Of a DNA stretch of 64,000 nt, positions 26,271 through 34,531 are shown piece after piece (the first letter of the stretch is position 1; each line of letters opens with the position of its first letter). The stretch lies in the NCBI RefSeq assembly GCF_029960785.1, contig NZ_JASBQE010000058.1:1-64000 (forward strand), given 5' to 3'. A program made the position numbers and the translations under genes. This stretch comes from Polyangium sp. 15x6. GTDB lineage: Bacteria > Myxococcota_A > Polyangia > Polyangiales > Polyangiaceae. A model generated the notes under the pieces. The model made no database searches, was not told where the DNA came from, and saw nothing but the letters and a program-made list of their open reading frames with translations.

Positions 26271-27574
26271 CCGAGCCCCTCGATGTAGTCGAGCTCCTCG
26301 CCCACGGCCACGACGAACGCGTCGAGTTTTTCCTCGGGGATGTCGAAGCGCGGCTGGAGCCGGAAGAGGCTCCAGTCGTGACCGCAGGTGAAGCAGAAAA
26401 AACCGCGGCGGTAGAGCCTGTGGCAGACGAGCGGGGAGATGATCGATTTCTGGCCGAGGTCCTCGAAGCCGAAATGCTCGAACGAGAGCCAGGGGTGATC
26501 GGGGCTGTTCAACGCGACGCCCTGCATGAAGCCCGCGCCCCGCGCCTCGCGGAAGAGCGGCGAACGCGCGAGCGTATCGGACAAACCTTTCTTGAGCTTC
26601 GCGCCGAGACGACCGACGCGCTCGATGCGCTCGTCGGTGAGGAGGTCGAGCGCGGCGAGCGCGGCGACGCAGGAGAGGGCATTGAAGCCCATCGTCGTGT
26701 TGTGGCTCTCGCCCGAGGCGAAATGGTCGCCATAAGCGCGGAGGAAGGTCTCCCGTTTGGTGAGCATCGCCGAGATCGGCGTGATGCCGCCGCCGAGGTG
26801 TTTGGCGAGGAGAACCACGTCGGGGCGGCGCGGCCAGCTCGCGGTGGCGAGAAAGCCTCGGCCCGTGCGGCCGAGCGCGGTCTGGACCTCGTCGGCGACG
26901 AGCAGGGTGCCGTGTTTTTCCGTGAGCTCGCAGAGCGCCTCGACGAACGGAGCCGGCAATTCGCGCACGCCGCCTTCGCCCTGGATGGGCTCGACGACGA
27001 TGGCCGCGACGTCACCGGGCGCGAGGGCCTTGGCGAGCGCGTCCACGTCACCGAAGGGCACGTGCTCGGCGCCCTCGACGAACGGGGCGAACGGGTCGCG
27101 GAGGTAGCCCTTCGTCATGAGCGAGACGCTGCCGAAGGTGCAGCCGTGATAAGCGCCTTCGAGGCCGAGGAGGCGCGGGCGCTTCGTGAGCGCGCGGGCG
27201 AGCTTCAGGGCGGCCTCGACCGCGTCGCTGCCGGTGCAGGCGAAGAAGGCGTTGTCGTAATGGCCGGCGCGCTCGCAGAGCCTTTTCGCGAGGCGGCCGG
27301 CGAAGGGATTGACGCGGGCCGGGTACCAGGAGGGCGCGTCGGAGTCGAGGTACCTCCGGATCGCGTCGGCGATGTACGGGTTGCGATGGCCGAAGGCCTG
27401 CGTGCCGTGAAAATCCTCGACGGCGTGGCCATGTTCGTCGTACAGGACGCCGCCCTCGGCGCGGACGAGCTTGATGGGCTCGCCGGCGAGCGCGGCGCGC
27501 TGCGCGATGAGGGGGTTCACGAATTCGCGGTACTCGTCGAACCCGCGCCGAAGGATGTCGTCGTACGAATCCAC
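26267..27574 (-). CDS. Class III PLP-dependent aminotransferase
   Basis: A 435-residue fold-type I aminotransferase. Visible features: TGSDAVEAALKLARA (cofactor phosphate loop), GAYHGCT, LLVADEVQTALGRTG with the Asp that contacts the pyridine nitrogen, and LLAKHLGGGITP with the Schiff-base Lys. Closest by appearance to ornithine/putrescine/diaminobutyrate aminotransferases. It starts at GTG 27574, one base into the stop of the SDR gene (TAGTG), with GGAGGG upstream. Tight coupling to a radical SAM enzyme and two SDRs implies it aminates or deaminates an intermediate of the same pathway. Substrate unknown. Confidence 0.88.
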   Translation of the reverse strand: MDSYDDILRRGFDEYREFVNPLIAQRAALAGEPIKLVRAEGGVLYDEHGHAVEDFHGTQAFGHRNPYIADAIRRYLDSDAPSWYPARVNPFAGRLAKRLCERAGHYDNAFFACTGSDAVEAALKLARALTKRPRLLGLEGAYHGCTFGSVSLMTKGYLRDPFAPFVEGAEHVPFGDVDALAKALAPGDVAAIVVEPIQGEGGVRELPAPFVEALCELTEKHGTLLVADEVQTALGRTGRGFLATASWPRRPDVVLLAKHLGGGITPISAMLTKRETFLRAYGDHFASGESHNTTMGFNALSCVAALAALDLLTDERIERVGRLGAKLKKGLSDTLARSPLFREARGAGFMQGVALNSPDHPWLSFEHFGFEDLGQKSIISPLVCHRLYRRGFFCFTCGHDWSLFRLQPRFDIPEEKLDAFVVAVGEELDYIEGLG

Positions 27575-28317
27575 TAGAGCCCTCCGTCGAGCACCACCTT
27601 GGCGCCCGTCATGAAGGTGTTCGAATCGGAGACGAGGAACGCGGCCATCTCGGCGATCTCGCCCGGCCGCGCGAGGCGGCCGAGGGGGCATTTGTCGAGG
27701 TACTCCTTTTGCCGGTGCTGCGGCAATCCCTGCGCCATCCCGACCTCGGCGAGGCCCGGCGCGAGCAAATTCACCCGGATCGCATAGCGGCCGACCTCGC
27801 GCGCGAGCGCCTCCGTGAGCCCGCGGAGCGCGGATTTCGAGGCGGCATAATGGATCGGCGACTCGATGATGCGCTCGGAGGCGAAATTGCCGATGTTGAG
27901 GATGCTGCCCTGCTTCGCCCGGATCATGTGGCGCAGGACCGCGCGGCTGTAGAGGTAGACGCCCTTCACGTTGACGTCCATGAGCTCGTCCCAGTCCGAC
28001 TCTTCGAGGAGCGAAATGGGCAGGACCTGCGTGATCGCAGCGTTGTTGACGAGCACGTCGATGCCGCCGAACGCGGAGACGACGGCCGCGACCGTGGATT
28101 TTACGTGCGCGCTGTCCGCGACCGAGCCCTTGAAGACGAGCGGCTCGTTCCCCGCGGCGGTGACGGCGCGTTTCGCGTCCTCGGCGTTCGCGTCGTCCTT
28201 GTGGTAGGTGAGCGCCACGCGGGCCCCGTGGCGCGCGAACGCGACGCACATCGCGAGGCCGAGGCCACGCGTGCCGCCCGTGACGATGCAACGTTTTCCC
28301 TCGAGGAGGCGCGTCAC
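27574..28317 (-). CDS. Short-chain dehydrogenase/reductase (FabG-like)
   Basis: A 247-residue classical SDR with TGGTRGLGLA (cofactor loop), VNNAAITQ, catalytic Ser in IGNFASE and intact YAASK. It probably reduces a keto group or oxidises an alcohol with NAD(P)H; it looks like 3-oxoacyl-ACP reductase but such similarity is broad. It starts at GTG 28317, one base after the stop of the radical SAM gene, so it is translationally coupled. The second SDR of the operon (25554) has lost Tyr and Lys, so this one would be the active dehydrogenase. Confidence 0.88.
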   Translation of the reverse strand: MTRLLEGKRCIVTGGTRGLGLAMCVAFARHGARVALTYHKDDANAEDAKRAVTAAGNEPLVFKGSVADSAHVKSTVAAVVSAFGGIDVLVNNAAITQVLPISLLEESDWDELMDVNVKGVYLYSRAVLRHMIRAKQGSILNIGNFASERIIESPIHYAASKSALRGLTEALAREVGRYAIRVNLLAPGLAEVGMAQGLPQHRQKEYLDKCPLGRLARPGEIAEMAAFLVSDSNTFMTGAKVVLDGGL

Positions 28318-28318
28318 G

Positions 28319-29800
28319 TCACGTACCCCCTTGCACGAGCGGGAGCGAGCGCCTCCCCGCGCGCGGCCCCCAAATGCGCGGCTTCTCCATGAAGCGCGCC
28401 TCCTTCTCCCGGTAGAGGATGTTGTAATTGCAGACGGGGATCGTCGAGCCGTCCGCATAACAGTTCGAATCGCAGCATTGATACGTGCGCTCCACGTCGA
28501 ACGTCTCCTCGTCCATGTGCGAATGCACGTAGACGGCCTTCGCGGCGCGCTCCGAGATGCGCAGCGCCTCGGCCGGCGAGAGGCGTTTGTCCTTCGGGAA
28601 GAGCTTGCGGACGAGTTGGTCGAGGAGCTTCAAACCGCGCTCGTCCCCCTCGTCCCCGCGCGCCCAGAGCATGTCGATCGCGTCCTGCAGCGCGCGTTCG
28701 AGGCGCGTGCCCGGCTCCAGGTAGAGGTGGTCGGCGAGGCAATCGTACATCGTGTCGGGATCGAGGAAACGGAGGAACGGGAGCGCGGGGCCGCCCTCGT
28801 CGTCGAGCAGGAGATAGGCGATCTGGTAGCAGAGCGGGTGCGCGCTCGGCGAGGGCACGAAATCGGAGACGCGGAGCAGGCCGTCCGTCGTCTCCTCGAT
28901 GGATTCGAGCACCTCCAGCATGGAGATGCGGCCCGAGCGATCGAAGGAGACGCCGCCCTGGCCGGTGTACGTGATCGTGTGGATCTCGAGGTGGCGCACG
29001 CACGAGAGCTCGAGGCCCATGCGGATGATCCGCCCGACCTCCTTGTCGTTGTAGCCACGCGTCATCACGGGGATGAGCGTCGTGTCGACCTGGTGTTTGT
29101 CGAGGAGCTCCAAAACGCGGGTTTTGAGGTCGACGAGCGTGGCGCCTTGCAAGGCGCGATCGACGTGTTTGTCGAAGGTGTCGAACGAGAGCGCGATGCG
29201 CGCGCCGTGGTCGGCGAGGCGCTTGACGAAGTCCTCGTCGCGCGCGAGGCGCACGCCGTTCGAGCACACGCTGACGCGGTGGATGCCGCGCGCGCGGGCC
29301 ATCGAGACGAATTCGAGCAGGTGCGGGTGGAGGAGCGGCTCGCCGCCGGTGAGGTTGACGATGTCGAGATCGCCGCCGTGATCCTCGACGAGGTGATCGA
29401 GGACCCGGGCGAACTCCTCCCGGCTCATGTGGAATGCGTCGTCGTTCTTGTTGTGGACGTAGCAGATCGGGCAGTCGAGGTCGCACGCGCTCGTGATCGT
29501 GACGACGGGCAAACGGACCTTCTGCGTGTGGCTCTCGCACGGGCCGCAGTCGAAGGGACAACCATGCTCGATCGGGCGTCGGATCTTCGCGGGGCGCGCG
29601 TCCTTCGGCACGATGGCGCGCGTGCGCTCGTACCAGGCCGCGCTCGTCGAGAGCCGCACCTCCTGCTCGCCGTGCGTCGGGCAGCGCTTCTGCATCCATG
29701 CCTCGCCGTTCGGCGTCGCCACGACGCGGGCCGGGAGGGCGTCCTTGCACATCTTGCAGAGGCTCGTGGTTTCGTGGAGAAGTCGCTCCGCAGCCTGCAT
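28319..29800 (-). CDS. Radical SAM enzyme, Tes/MJ0619-like
   Basis: A 493-residue enzyme. N-terminal metal motif CKMC (15-18) with RCPTHG (39-44); then HGCPFDCGPC (79-88), a CxxxCxxC set; then the radical SAM motif CDLDCPIC (106-113) with Tyr after it; then LTGGEPLLHPHL; then a C-terminal HMDEETFDVERTYQCC and CNYNILYREK that may bind an auxiliary cluster. This order is that of the MJ0619 family, which includes archaeal tetraether synthase, an enzyme that joins lipid tails by C-C coupling. A lipid or long-chain substrate is an inference. First gene of the operon; its ATG lies 54 bp from the divergent ABC transporter start. Confidence 0.88.
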   Translation of the reverse strand: MQAAERLLHETTSLCKMCKDALPARVVATPNGEAWMQKRCPTHGEQEVRLSTSAAWYERTRAIVPKDARPAKIRRPIEHGCPFDCGPCESHTQKVRLPVVTITSACDLDCPICYVHNKNDDAFHMSREEFARVLDHLVEDHGGDLDIVNLTGGEPLLHPHLLEFVSMARARGIHRVSVCSNGVRLARDEDFVKRLADHGARIALSFDTFDKHVDRALQGATLVDLKTRVLELLDKHQVDTTLIPVMTRGYNDKEVGRIIRMGLELSCVRHLEIHTITYTGQGGVSFDRSGRISMLEVLESIEETTDGLLRVSDFVPSPSAHPLCYQIAYLLLDDEGGPALPFLRFLDPDTMYDCLADHLYLEPGTRLERALQDAIDMLWARGDEGDERGLKLLDQLVRKLFPKDKRLSPAEALRISERAAKAVYVHSHMDEETFDVERTYQCCDSNCYADGSTIPVCNYNILYREKEARFMEKPRIWGPRAGRRSLPLVQGGT

Positions 29801-29854
29801 GATGGTGCGAGGATACTCGAAGAGCTGGGCGAATCGGATAGGCTTCGGGGCGGC
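29801..29854. promoter_or_regulatory. Shared divergent promoter region, radical SAM operon / ABC exporter
   Basis: Only 54 bp separate the starts at 29800 (minus) and 29855 (plus), so promoters for both must overlap here or extend into the genes. On the plus strand TAGGCT (29839-29844) ends 10 nt before the ABC ATG and could be its -10 box. Sharing such a short region suggests joint regulation. Confidence 0.5.
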
Positions 29855-30625
29855 ATGAACGAGGCGCGGGCCCAGGAGATCGTCCGAGCCGTGGGGCTCA
29901 CGAAGCGCTTCGGCGAGACCGTGGCGCTCGACGACGTGAGCTTCGTGGTGGAAGGGCCCGGGCTCTGCGCCGTGCTCGGCCCGAACGGAGCGGGCAAGAC
30001 GACGCTGCTCGACATCCTGGAGGGGCTCGCGGAGCCGACGCGTGGCGCGTATCGGCTCTTCGGCGAGGAGCCGCGGCCGTATCCGCGGAGGCGCGTGGGC
30101 GTGGTGATGCAGAAGGAGGCGCAGATCGAGCGGGTGACGGCGCGCGAGTACGCGGTGCTGTTCTCGTCGATCTACGGCGTGCGCGGCGGGCCTTCGCAGA
30201 TCCTCGCGCGCGCGCGGCTCGAGCACCGCGCGGGGACGGCCGTGACACGGCTCTCGGGCGGCGAGGCGGCGCGGCTCTTCATCGCGACGGCCGTGGTGCA
30301 CGATCCGACGCTCGTGTTCCTGGACGAACCCACGGCGCATCTCGATCCGGAGAACAAACGGATCGTGGGAGAGATGCTGCGCGAGCTCGCCGAGGAGAGG
30401 ACGCTCTTGATGACGACGCACGATCTGCGCGAGGCGGACGCGCTCGCGGATCGGCTGCTGTTTCTCGTGGGCGGGCGCGTGCGCGCGAGCGGCACGAAGG
30501 ACGAGCTCGTGCGGGCGGTGCCCGAGGCCGAGCGGCGCGGGCTCGGGGTCGAGGACGCGTTCTTCCATTTCTGCGCGATCGAGATCCGCGAGGGCCAGGC
30601 GATCGGGCGCGGGGAGGCGACGTGA
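29855..30625 (+). CDS. ABC transporter ATP-binding protein
   Basis: A 256-residue ABC ATPase: Walker A LGPNGAGKT, Q-loop VVMQKEAQ, signature LSGGEAARL, Walker B LVFLDEPTAHLD and switch His in TTHDLREA. It is of the exporter type that pairs with ABC-2 permeases. The next gene starts within its stop codon (GTGA, 4-nt overlap), giving a two-component exporter. Divergent from the radical SAM operon, so it may export that pathway's product. Confidence 0.92.
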   Translation: MNEARAQEIVRAVGLTKRFGETVALDDVSFVVEGPGLCAVLGPNGAGKTTLLDILEGLAEPTRGAYRLFGEEPRPYPRRRVGVVMQKEAQIERVTAREYAVLFSSIYGVRGGPSQILARARLEHRAGTAVTRLSGGEAARLFIATAVVHDPTLVFLDEPTAHLDPENKRIVGEMLRELAEERTLLMTTHDLREADALADRLLFLVGGRVRASGTKDELVRAVPEAERRGLGVEDAFFHFCAIEIREGQAIGRGEAT

Positions 30626-31650
30626 GCGCATTCTTGGTGCTCGTACGAATGCGGCTGCTCGACACGCTCCGGAACCGGAGCTCGGTCGGGTTCACGTTGG
30701 TTTTCCCGGTCGTGCTGCTCGCCGTGCTCGGGCTCGTGTTCATGAACGGGCATCCGTTCGAGCGGCGCTACGTGGCCGTGGTGTCCATGGAGACCGAAAG
30801 CGCGGCGATCGAGCGGTGCGTGGCCGAGCTCGGGGCGTTCGAGGAGGTGCGCGTGGGGCGCGAGCGGACCGAGGCCGAGGCGCTCGGCAAGCTCCGCGCG
30901 CGCATGGCGAGCGCCGTGCTCTCGGCCGCGCCGGACGGGGAGGGCGTGATCCTGCGCGTGGGGACGCGTGATCGGATCTTCGGCGGCGGGCTCGCGGCGG
31001 CGCTGCCGGCGCGGGCGCGCCTCGACGTCGTGGAGGGGCCCGCGTGGGGGTACGTGCATTACCTCTTCCCGGGCATCCTCGCGTTCTCGGTGCTCGCGTC
31101 GGGCCTGTTCGGGATGGGGTATCCGATGGCCCTGTTCCGGCAGAATCTGTTCTTGAAGAAGCTCGCGACGACGCCTTTGCCGAAGGGCACGTTCATCGCG
31201 GCGAACGTGGCGGCGCGGTCGTCGATCGTGCTCGTGCAGGTCGTGTTGCTGATCGGGACGGCGCGGCTCTTCTTCGATTTGCCGCTGACGCTCGTTTCGT
31301 TCGGCTGGCTCCTCGTGATCTCGATGCTCGGCGTGATCACGTTCCTCGGCGCGGGCTTCGCGCTCGCGACGGCGATCGACAACGCGGAGCTGCTCGTCGA
31401 CGTGATCAGCGCGATCAACATGCCGATCGTCTTCCTGTCGGAGATGTTTTTCCCGCTGGAATCGCTGCCGCGGCTGCTGTCCACGGTGGGCGCGCTCTTG
31501 CCGTCGACGGAGATGGTGCGGCTCTCGCGCGCGGTGTTGCTCTACGGGGTCACCGACGTTTCGAACCTCGCGGGAGGGCTCGGGATGATGGCCCTCTGGG
31601 CGGCGGCGACGTTCGCGATCAGCCTCGTGTCGTTCGAGTGGCACGCGTGA
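30622..31650 (+). CDS. ABC-2 type transporter permease
   Basis: A 342-residue membrane protein with one N-terminal helix (about 20-42), an extracytoplasmic domain of about 110 residues, and five further helices from about 145 to the C-terminus, the standard ABC-2/DrrB-like arrangement. FLSEMFFPLESLP is the typical loop of the family. It starts at GTG 30622 overlapping the ATPase stop. Substrate unknown; lipids, polysaccharides or drugs are exported by relatives. A long inverted repeat begins at the last base of its stop codon. Confidence 0.9.
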   Translation: MSAFLVLVRMRLLDTLRNRSSVGFTLVFPVVLLAVLGLVFMNGHPFERRYVAVVSMETESAAIERCVAELGAFEEVRVGRERTEAEALGKLRARMASAVLSAAPDGEGVILRVGTRDRIFGGGLAAALPARARLDVVEGPAWGYVHYLFPGILAFSVLASGLFGMGYPMALFRQNLFLKKLATTPLPKGTFIAANVAARSSIVLVQVVLLIGTARLFFDLPLTLVSFGWLLVISMLGVITFLGAGFALATAIDNAELLVDVISAINMPIVFLSEMFFPLESLPRLLSTVGALLPSTEMVRLSRAVLLYGVTDVSNLAGGLGMMALWAAATFAISLVSFEWHA

Positions 31651-31774
31651 GAGGGTGCTGCCACAGGCTGCTGCGCGGCTCGACGCTTCGATCGGCCTCG
31701 CTCGACGTACAGTGTACGCCTCGCTCGGCCTCCCTAGCCTCGAGCCGCTCGCGACGCCTGTGGCAGCACCCTCT
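31650..31774. repeat. Long nested inverted repeat after ABC operon
   Basis: Outer arms of 19 bp are perfect (31650-31668 with 31756-31774; arm AGAGGGTGCTGCCACAGGC). Inside lie a second perfect pair of 9 bp (31675-31683 with 31740-31748) and a central palindrome CGTACA-G-TGTACG (31706-31718). The 125-bp unit could fold into one long cruciform or RNA hairpin. It may be a terminator of the exporter operon or a small non-autonomous mobile repeat; no target-site duplication is evident. Confidence 0.75.
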
Positions 31775-32036
31775 GAGGCGCGCGCCCGACGTGCATGCGG
31801 CGCTTTCGTAGAGGTCGGTGCCGCGTCGTCGAGCGCCGCGCCGCGCCCGCGACGTGTGGAGGGGACACGCTGCGGGCGCGGCGACAGGCGCGAGGGAGAG
31901 CATGGCAGACGGAAAGGATCCAGGAAAGGGGGCGATCGGACGTAATACGTCCTATGGACAGAATATGTCCGGTCGTGGAACGGTGGGACGAGAAAGTTCC
32001 TTCACGGGGGCTTTCTCGGTAAGGTGCGGCTCCGCG
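31775..32036. promoter_or_regulatory. Upstream region of outer-membrane operon
   Basis: No gene supported. It contains the dyad GTCC-TAT-GGAC (31949-31959) followed by ATGTCC (31965-31970), and a hairpin with 7-bp arms GAGAAAG/CTTTCTC (31990-31996 and 32011-32017) ending 19 nt before the ATG at 32037. The frame of the following gene is open through part of this region, but the signal peptide shows that translation starts at 32037. Confidence 0.45.
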
Positions 32037-33260
32037 ATGGCCGACGTTCCGGTGCGTCTCCTCCTCTCGATCGGCGTCGCGCTCGCGTGGGTGGGGGCGC
32101 CTTCGCGCGCGCAGGCGGGCGCATTCGAGGTGCAAGGGCTCGGGCCGGAGGGCGTCGCGGAGGCGTCGGCGAGGAGCGCGCGCGCGGAGGACGGGACGGC
32201 CGCGTATTTCAACCCCGGCGGGCTCGCGCTCGGGCAGGGGACGTCGATCGGCGTCGCGCCGATCGTCTCGGTGTCGACGCTCGAAGCACAAGGAGAACGT
32301 TTGCCATTCGAGGAGCCGCTCGGAATCGCGGTGTCCGCGAGCGGGACGGTTCCTCTGGAGGGCCCGCTCGCGGGGCGCATTCGCCTGGGTTTCGCGGGGC
32401 ATTTTTTACCGACGCGGGCGCTCCGGCTGCTCGCGCGGGCGGGGGATCGGGCCTTTCAACCGTATTACGACAATCGCACGCAGCGGCTCGTCGTGCTGCC
32501 GTCGCTCGGCGTGCGGATCACGCGGCATCTCGGGATCGGTGCGGCGGTCAATGTGCTCGCCGGGGTGCGTGGGCCGGCGCGGCTCGAGGCGGGCGCGACG
32601 GGGGCGCCGGAGCCGCGAATCGATATCGATGCGAATACGGTGATGGCCGGCGTGTTCGGCGTTCGTTTCGATCCGACCGAGGGCGCGCGGGTCGCGCTCG
32701 TGGTGCGGCAGGCCTTCGGCATTCCGATGCGCATCGAGACGACGGCGGACGTGGGCGGCGTGCCGCTCGTGACGAACATCGAGACGAAACGCGCCATGTT
32801 CGATCCGCTGACGGTGGTGCTCGCGTCGAGCTTCGACGTGGGGCGCGCGAGTTTCGAGATCGACACGGCGTGGCATCAATGGTCGGCGTGGGAGGGGCCG
32901 TTTCTTTCGGTGCGCTCGACGCTCCCGGGGGTGAACCTCGGATCACGTCCGATCGGACGGCTCTTTCGGGACGTGGTTTCGCTGCGGATCGCGTCGAGTG
33001 TGCGGTTCGACCTCGGGAAACAGAGGACGCTCGTGCTCCGCGCCGGCGCGGGCGGCGAGCCGACGATGATGACGAGCGCGCCCCAGGGGAGGACGAACCT
33101 GGTCGACGGGGACAAACTCACGGTCGGGCTGGGGGCGACGCTCGTGCTCACGAACGTGCTTGCGAAGGCGCTCCGGATCGGGCTCGGTGGGAATGGGCAG
33201 TTTGTCTCGGCGGCGGGGAGCTTGTTCTCGACATCGCTCGGCGTGGGGGTGGATCTGTGA
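32037..33260 (+). CDS. FadL/OmpP1-like outer membrane protein
   Basis: A 407-residue protein with a signal peptide (VRLLLSIGVALAWVGAPSRAQA) and then GAFEVQGLGPEGVAEASA and AAYFNPGGLAL, the N-terminal hatch signature of FadL/OMPP1 transporters. The rest alternates polar and hydrophobic residues as in a beta-barrel and ends in a barrel-like strand. FadL proteins let hydrophobic compounds cross the outer membrane. Start chosen at the signal peptide. Its stop overlaps the next start (GTGA), forming an operon with a second barrel and a Cys-rich lipoprotein. Confidence 0.85.
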   Translation: MADVPVRLLLSIGVALAWVGAPSRAQAGAFEVQGLGPEGVAEASARSARAEDGTAAYFNPGGLALGQGTSIGVAPIVSVSTLEAQGERLPFEEPLGIAVSASGTVPLEGPLAGRIRLGFAGHFLPTRALRLLARAGDRAFQPYYDNRTQRLVVLPSLGVRITRHLGIGAAVNVLAGVRGPARLEAGATGAPEPRIDIDANTVMAGVFGVRFDPTEGARVALVVRQAFGIPMRIETTADVGGVPLVTNIETKRAMFDPLTVVLASSFDVGRASFEIDTAWHQWSAWEGPFLSVRSTLPGVNLGSRPIGRLFRDVVSLRIASSVRFDLGKQRTLVLRAGAGGEPTMMTSAPQGRTNLVDGDKLTVGLGATLVLTNVLAKALRIGLGGNGQFVSAAGSLFSTSLGVGVDL

Positions 33261-34531
33261 GCGCGGGGCGGCTCTCGGGCGGGGTAGGCCTCGCAATTCT
33301 GCTCGCGAGCGGGCGCGCGGAGGCGACGGCGCCTGCGACGTTCGGGCACGGGGGGCGGAGCGCGGCGCTCGTGCGGGCGGACGTGGCGGACGCGGATCCG
33401 GCGGGCGCGCCCGTGCAAAATGCGGCGCTCGCGGCGGCGCCTGGAGCGCGGGTCCGGCTCGGATACGGGTATGGGGTTCTGGACCTGCGGATCGATGATC
33501 GACGGGCCGACGTGGCCGACGTGTCGGGTCTGGATCTCGGCGTGCAGGCGGGATTTCGGCTGCCCGCGTCGTTTACCCTGGGATTCGCGTTCGCGGCGCA
33601 CGTGCCGGACGCCCAGATTGCGAAGATAGGATTTCGGCCGGGGACCGAGCCGCAGTTCGTCCGGTACGAGGCGGCCTTGCAGCGGGCGACGTTCGATCTC
33701 GCGCTCGCCTTGCGGCGCGGGCCGTTTGCCCTCGGCATGGGCGCGGCGCTCGCGCTCGACATGGGCGGTGAGGGGACACGTTTCGAGCTGGGGCAGGATG
33801 CGGAGGGGACGTATGCGGACGCGGCTTCGGACATTTCGCTCGCGTATCGAGCGGCGCCGATCGTGGGGATTGCGGTGGATCTCGGCCGCGTCGCATTCGG
33901 GGCCTCGCTGCGCGGGGGGCTCGGGGTCTCCGTGGCGGTCGACAGCGACGTACGGATCGCGCTGGCGGAGAATCCGCTCAATGGGACGACGCAGGTGCGC
34001 GTGCGTGGGGTGAGCGGGTACGATCCGCCGCGGTTCGTGTTCGGGGCGCGGGCCAAGGTGGGCTTGGGTTTTTCGGTGCTGGGATCGATCGAATGGCAGG
34101 GGTATTCGGACGCGCCGCCGCCGGTTGCGGACGTATCGCTCGACGTGGCGCTCGGGACGTCGCCCGGGCGGACGGAGGTGCAGTTCGTCGCGCCGAACTT
34201 CCGGGATGTGCTCGTGCCGCGGCTCGGCCTCGAATGGGCGACCGGCCGGTGGGCGGCGCGCGCGGGGTATGGGCTCTCGCCGTCACCGGTGCCGCCGCAA
34301 CGTGGATTCACGAGTTATGCGGACGCGACGCGGCACGCGGTGGGCCTCGGCGGCGGCGTGGCGCTCGGGCGGGTCTGGGGCGTGGATTTGCGGGCGGATC
34401 TGGCGGCGCAGGTGTCGGTCCTGGCGGAGCGGGCGGAGGAAAAGGCGAGCCCGGCCCTGCCAAACGCGCGGTACGTGGTTTCGGGTCGCGTGGTTCACGG
34501 GGCGCTCTCCGTGGAGGCGGCATTTCGATGA
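33257..34531 (+). CDS. Outer membrane beta-barrel protein (FadL-like)
   Basis: A 424-residue protein with signal peptide (VGLAILLASGRAEA) and a region after it (SAALVRADVADADPAGAPVQ, then NAALAAAPGARV) that resembles a degenerate FadL/OMPP1 hatch. The remainder is a run of amphipathic strands with Gly and aromatic residues, consistent with a 14-strand barrel. It starts at GTG 33257 and overlaps both neighbours by 4 nt. Substrate unknown. Probably a functional partner of the upstream FadL-like protein. Confidence 0.75.
   Translation: MSAGRLSGGVGLAILLASGRAEATAPATFGHGGRSAALVRADVADADPAGAPVQNAALAAAPGARVRLGYGYGVLDLRIDDRRADVADVSGLDLGVQAGFRLPASFTLGFAFAAHVPDAQIAKIGFRPGTEPQFVRYEAALQRATFDLALALRRGPFALGMGAALALDMGGEGTRFELGQDAEGTYADAASDISLAYRAAPIVGIAVDLGRVAFGASLRGGLGVSVAVDSDVRIALAENPLNGTTQVRVRGVSGYDPPRFVFGARAKVGLGFSVLGSIEWQGYSDAPPPVADVSLDVALGTSPGRTEVQFVAPNFRDVLVPRLGLEWATGRWAARAGYGLSPSPVPPQRGFTSYADATRHAVGLGGGVALGRVWGVDLRADLAAQVSVLAERAEEKASPALPNARYVVSGRVVHGALSVEAAFR

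Noticed and set aside
31818..32036. N-terminal extension of the FadL-like protein (including SYGQNMSGRGTVGRESS)
   Set aside because: The signal peptide begins at 32037, and an outer-membrane protein must have it at the N-terminus; the extension contains dyads more typical of regulatory DNA.
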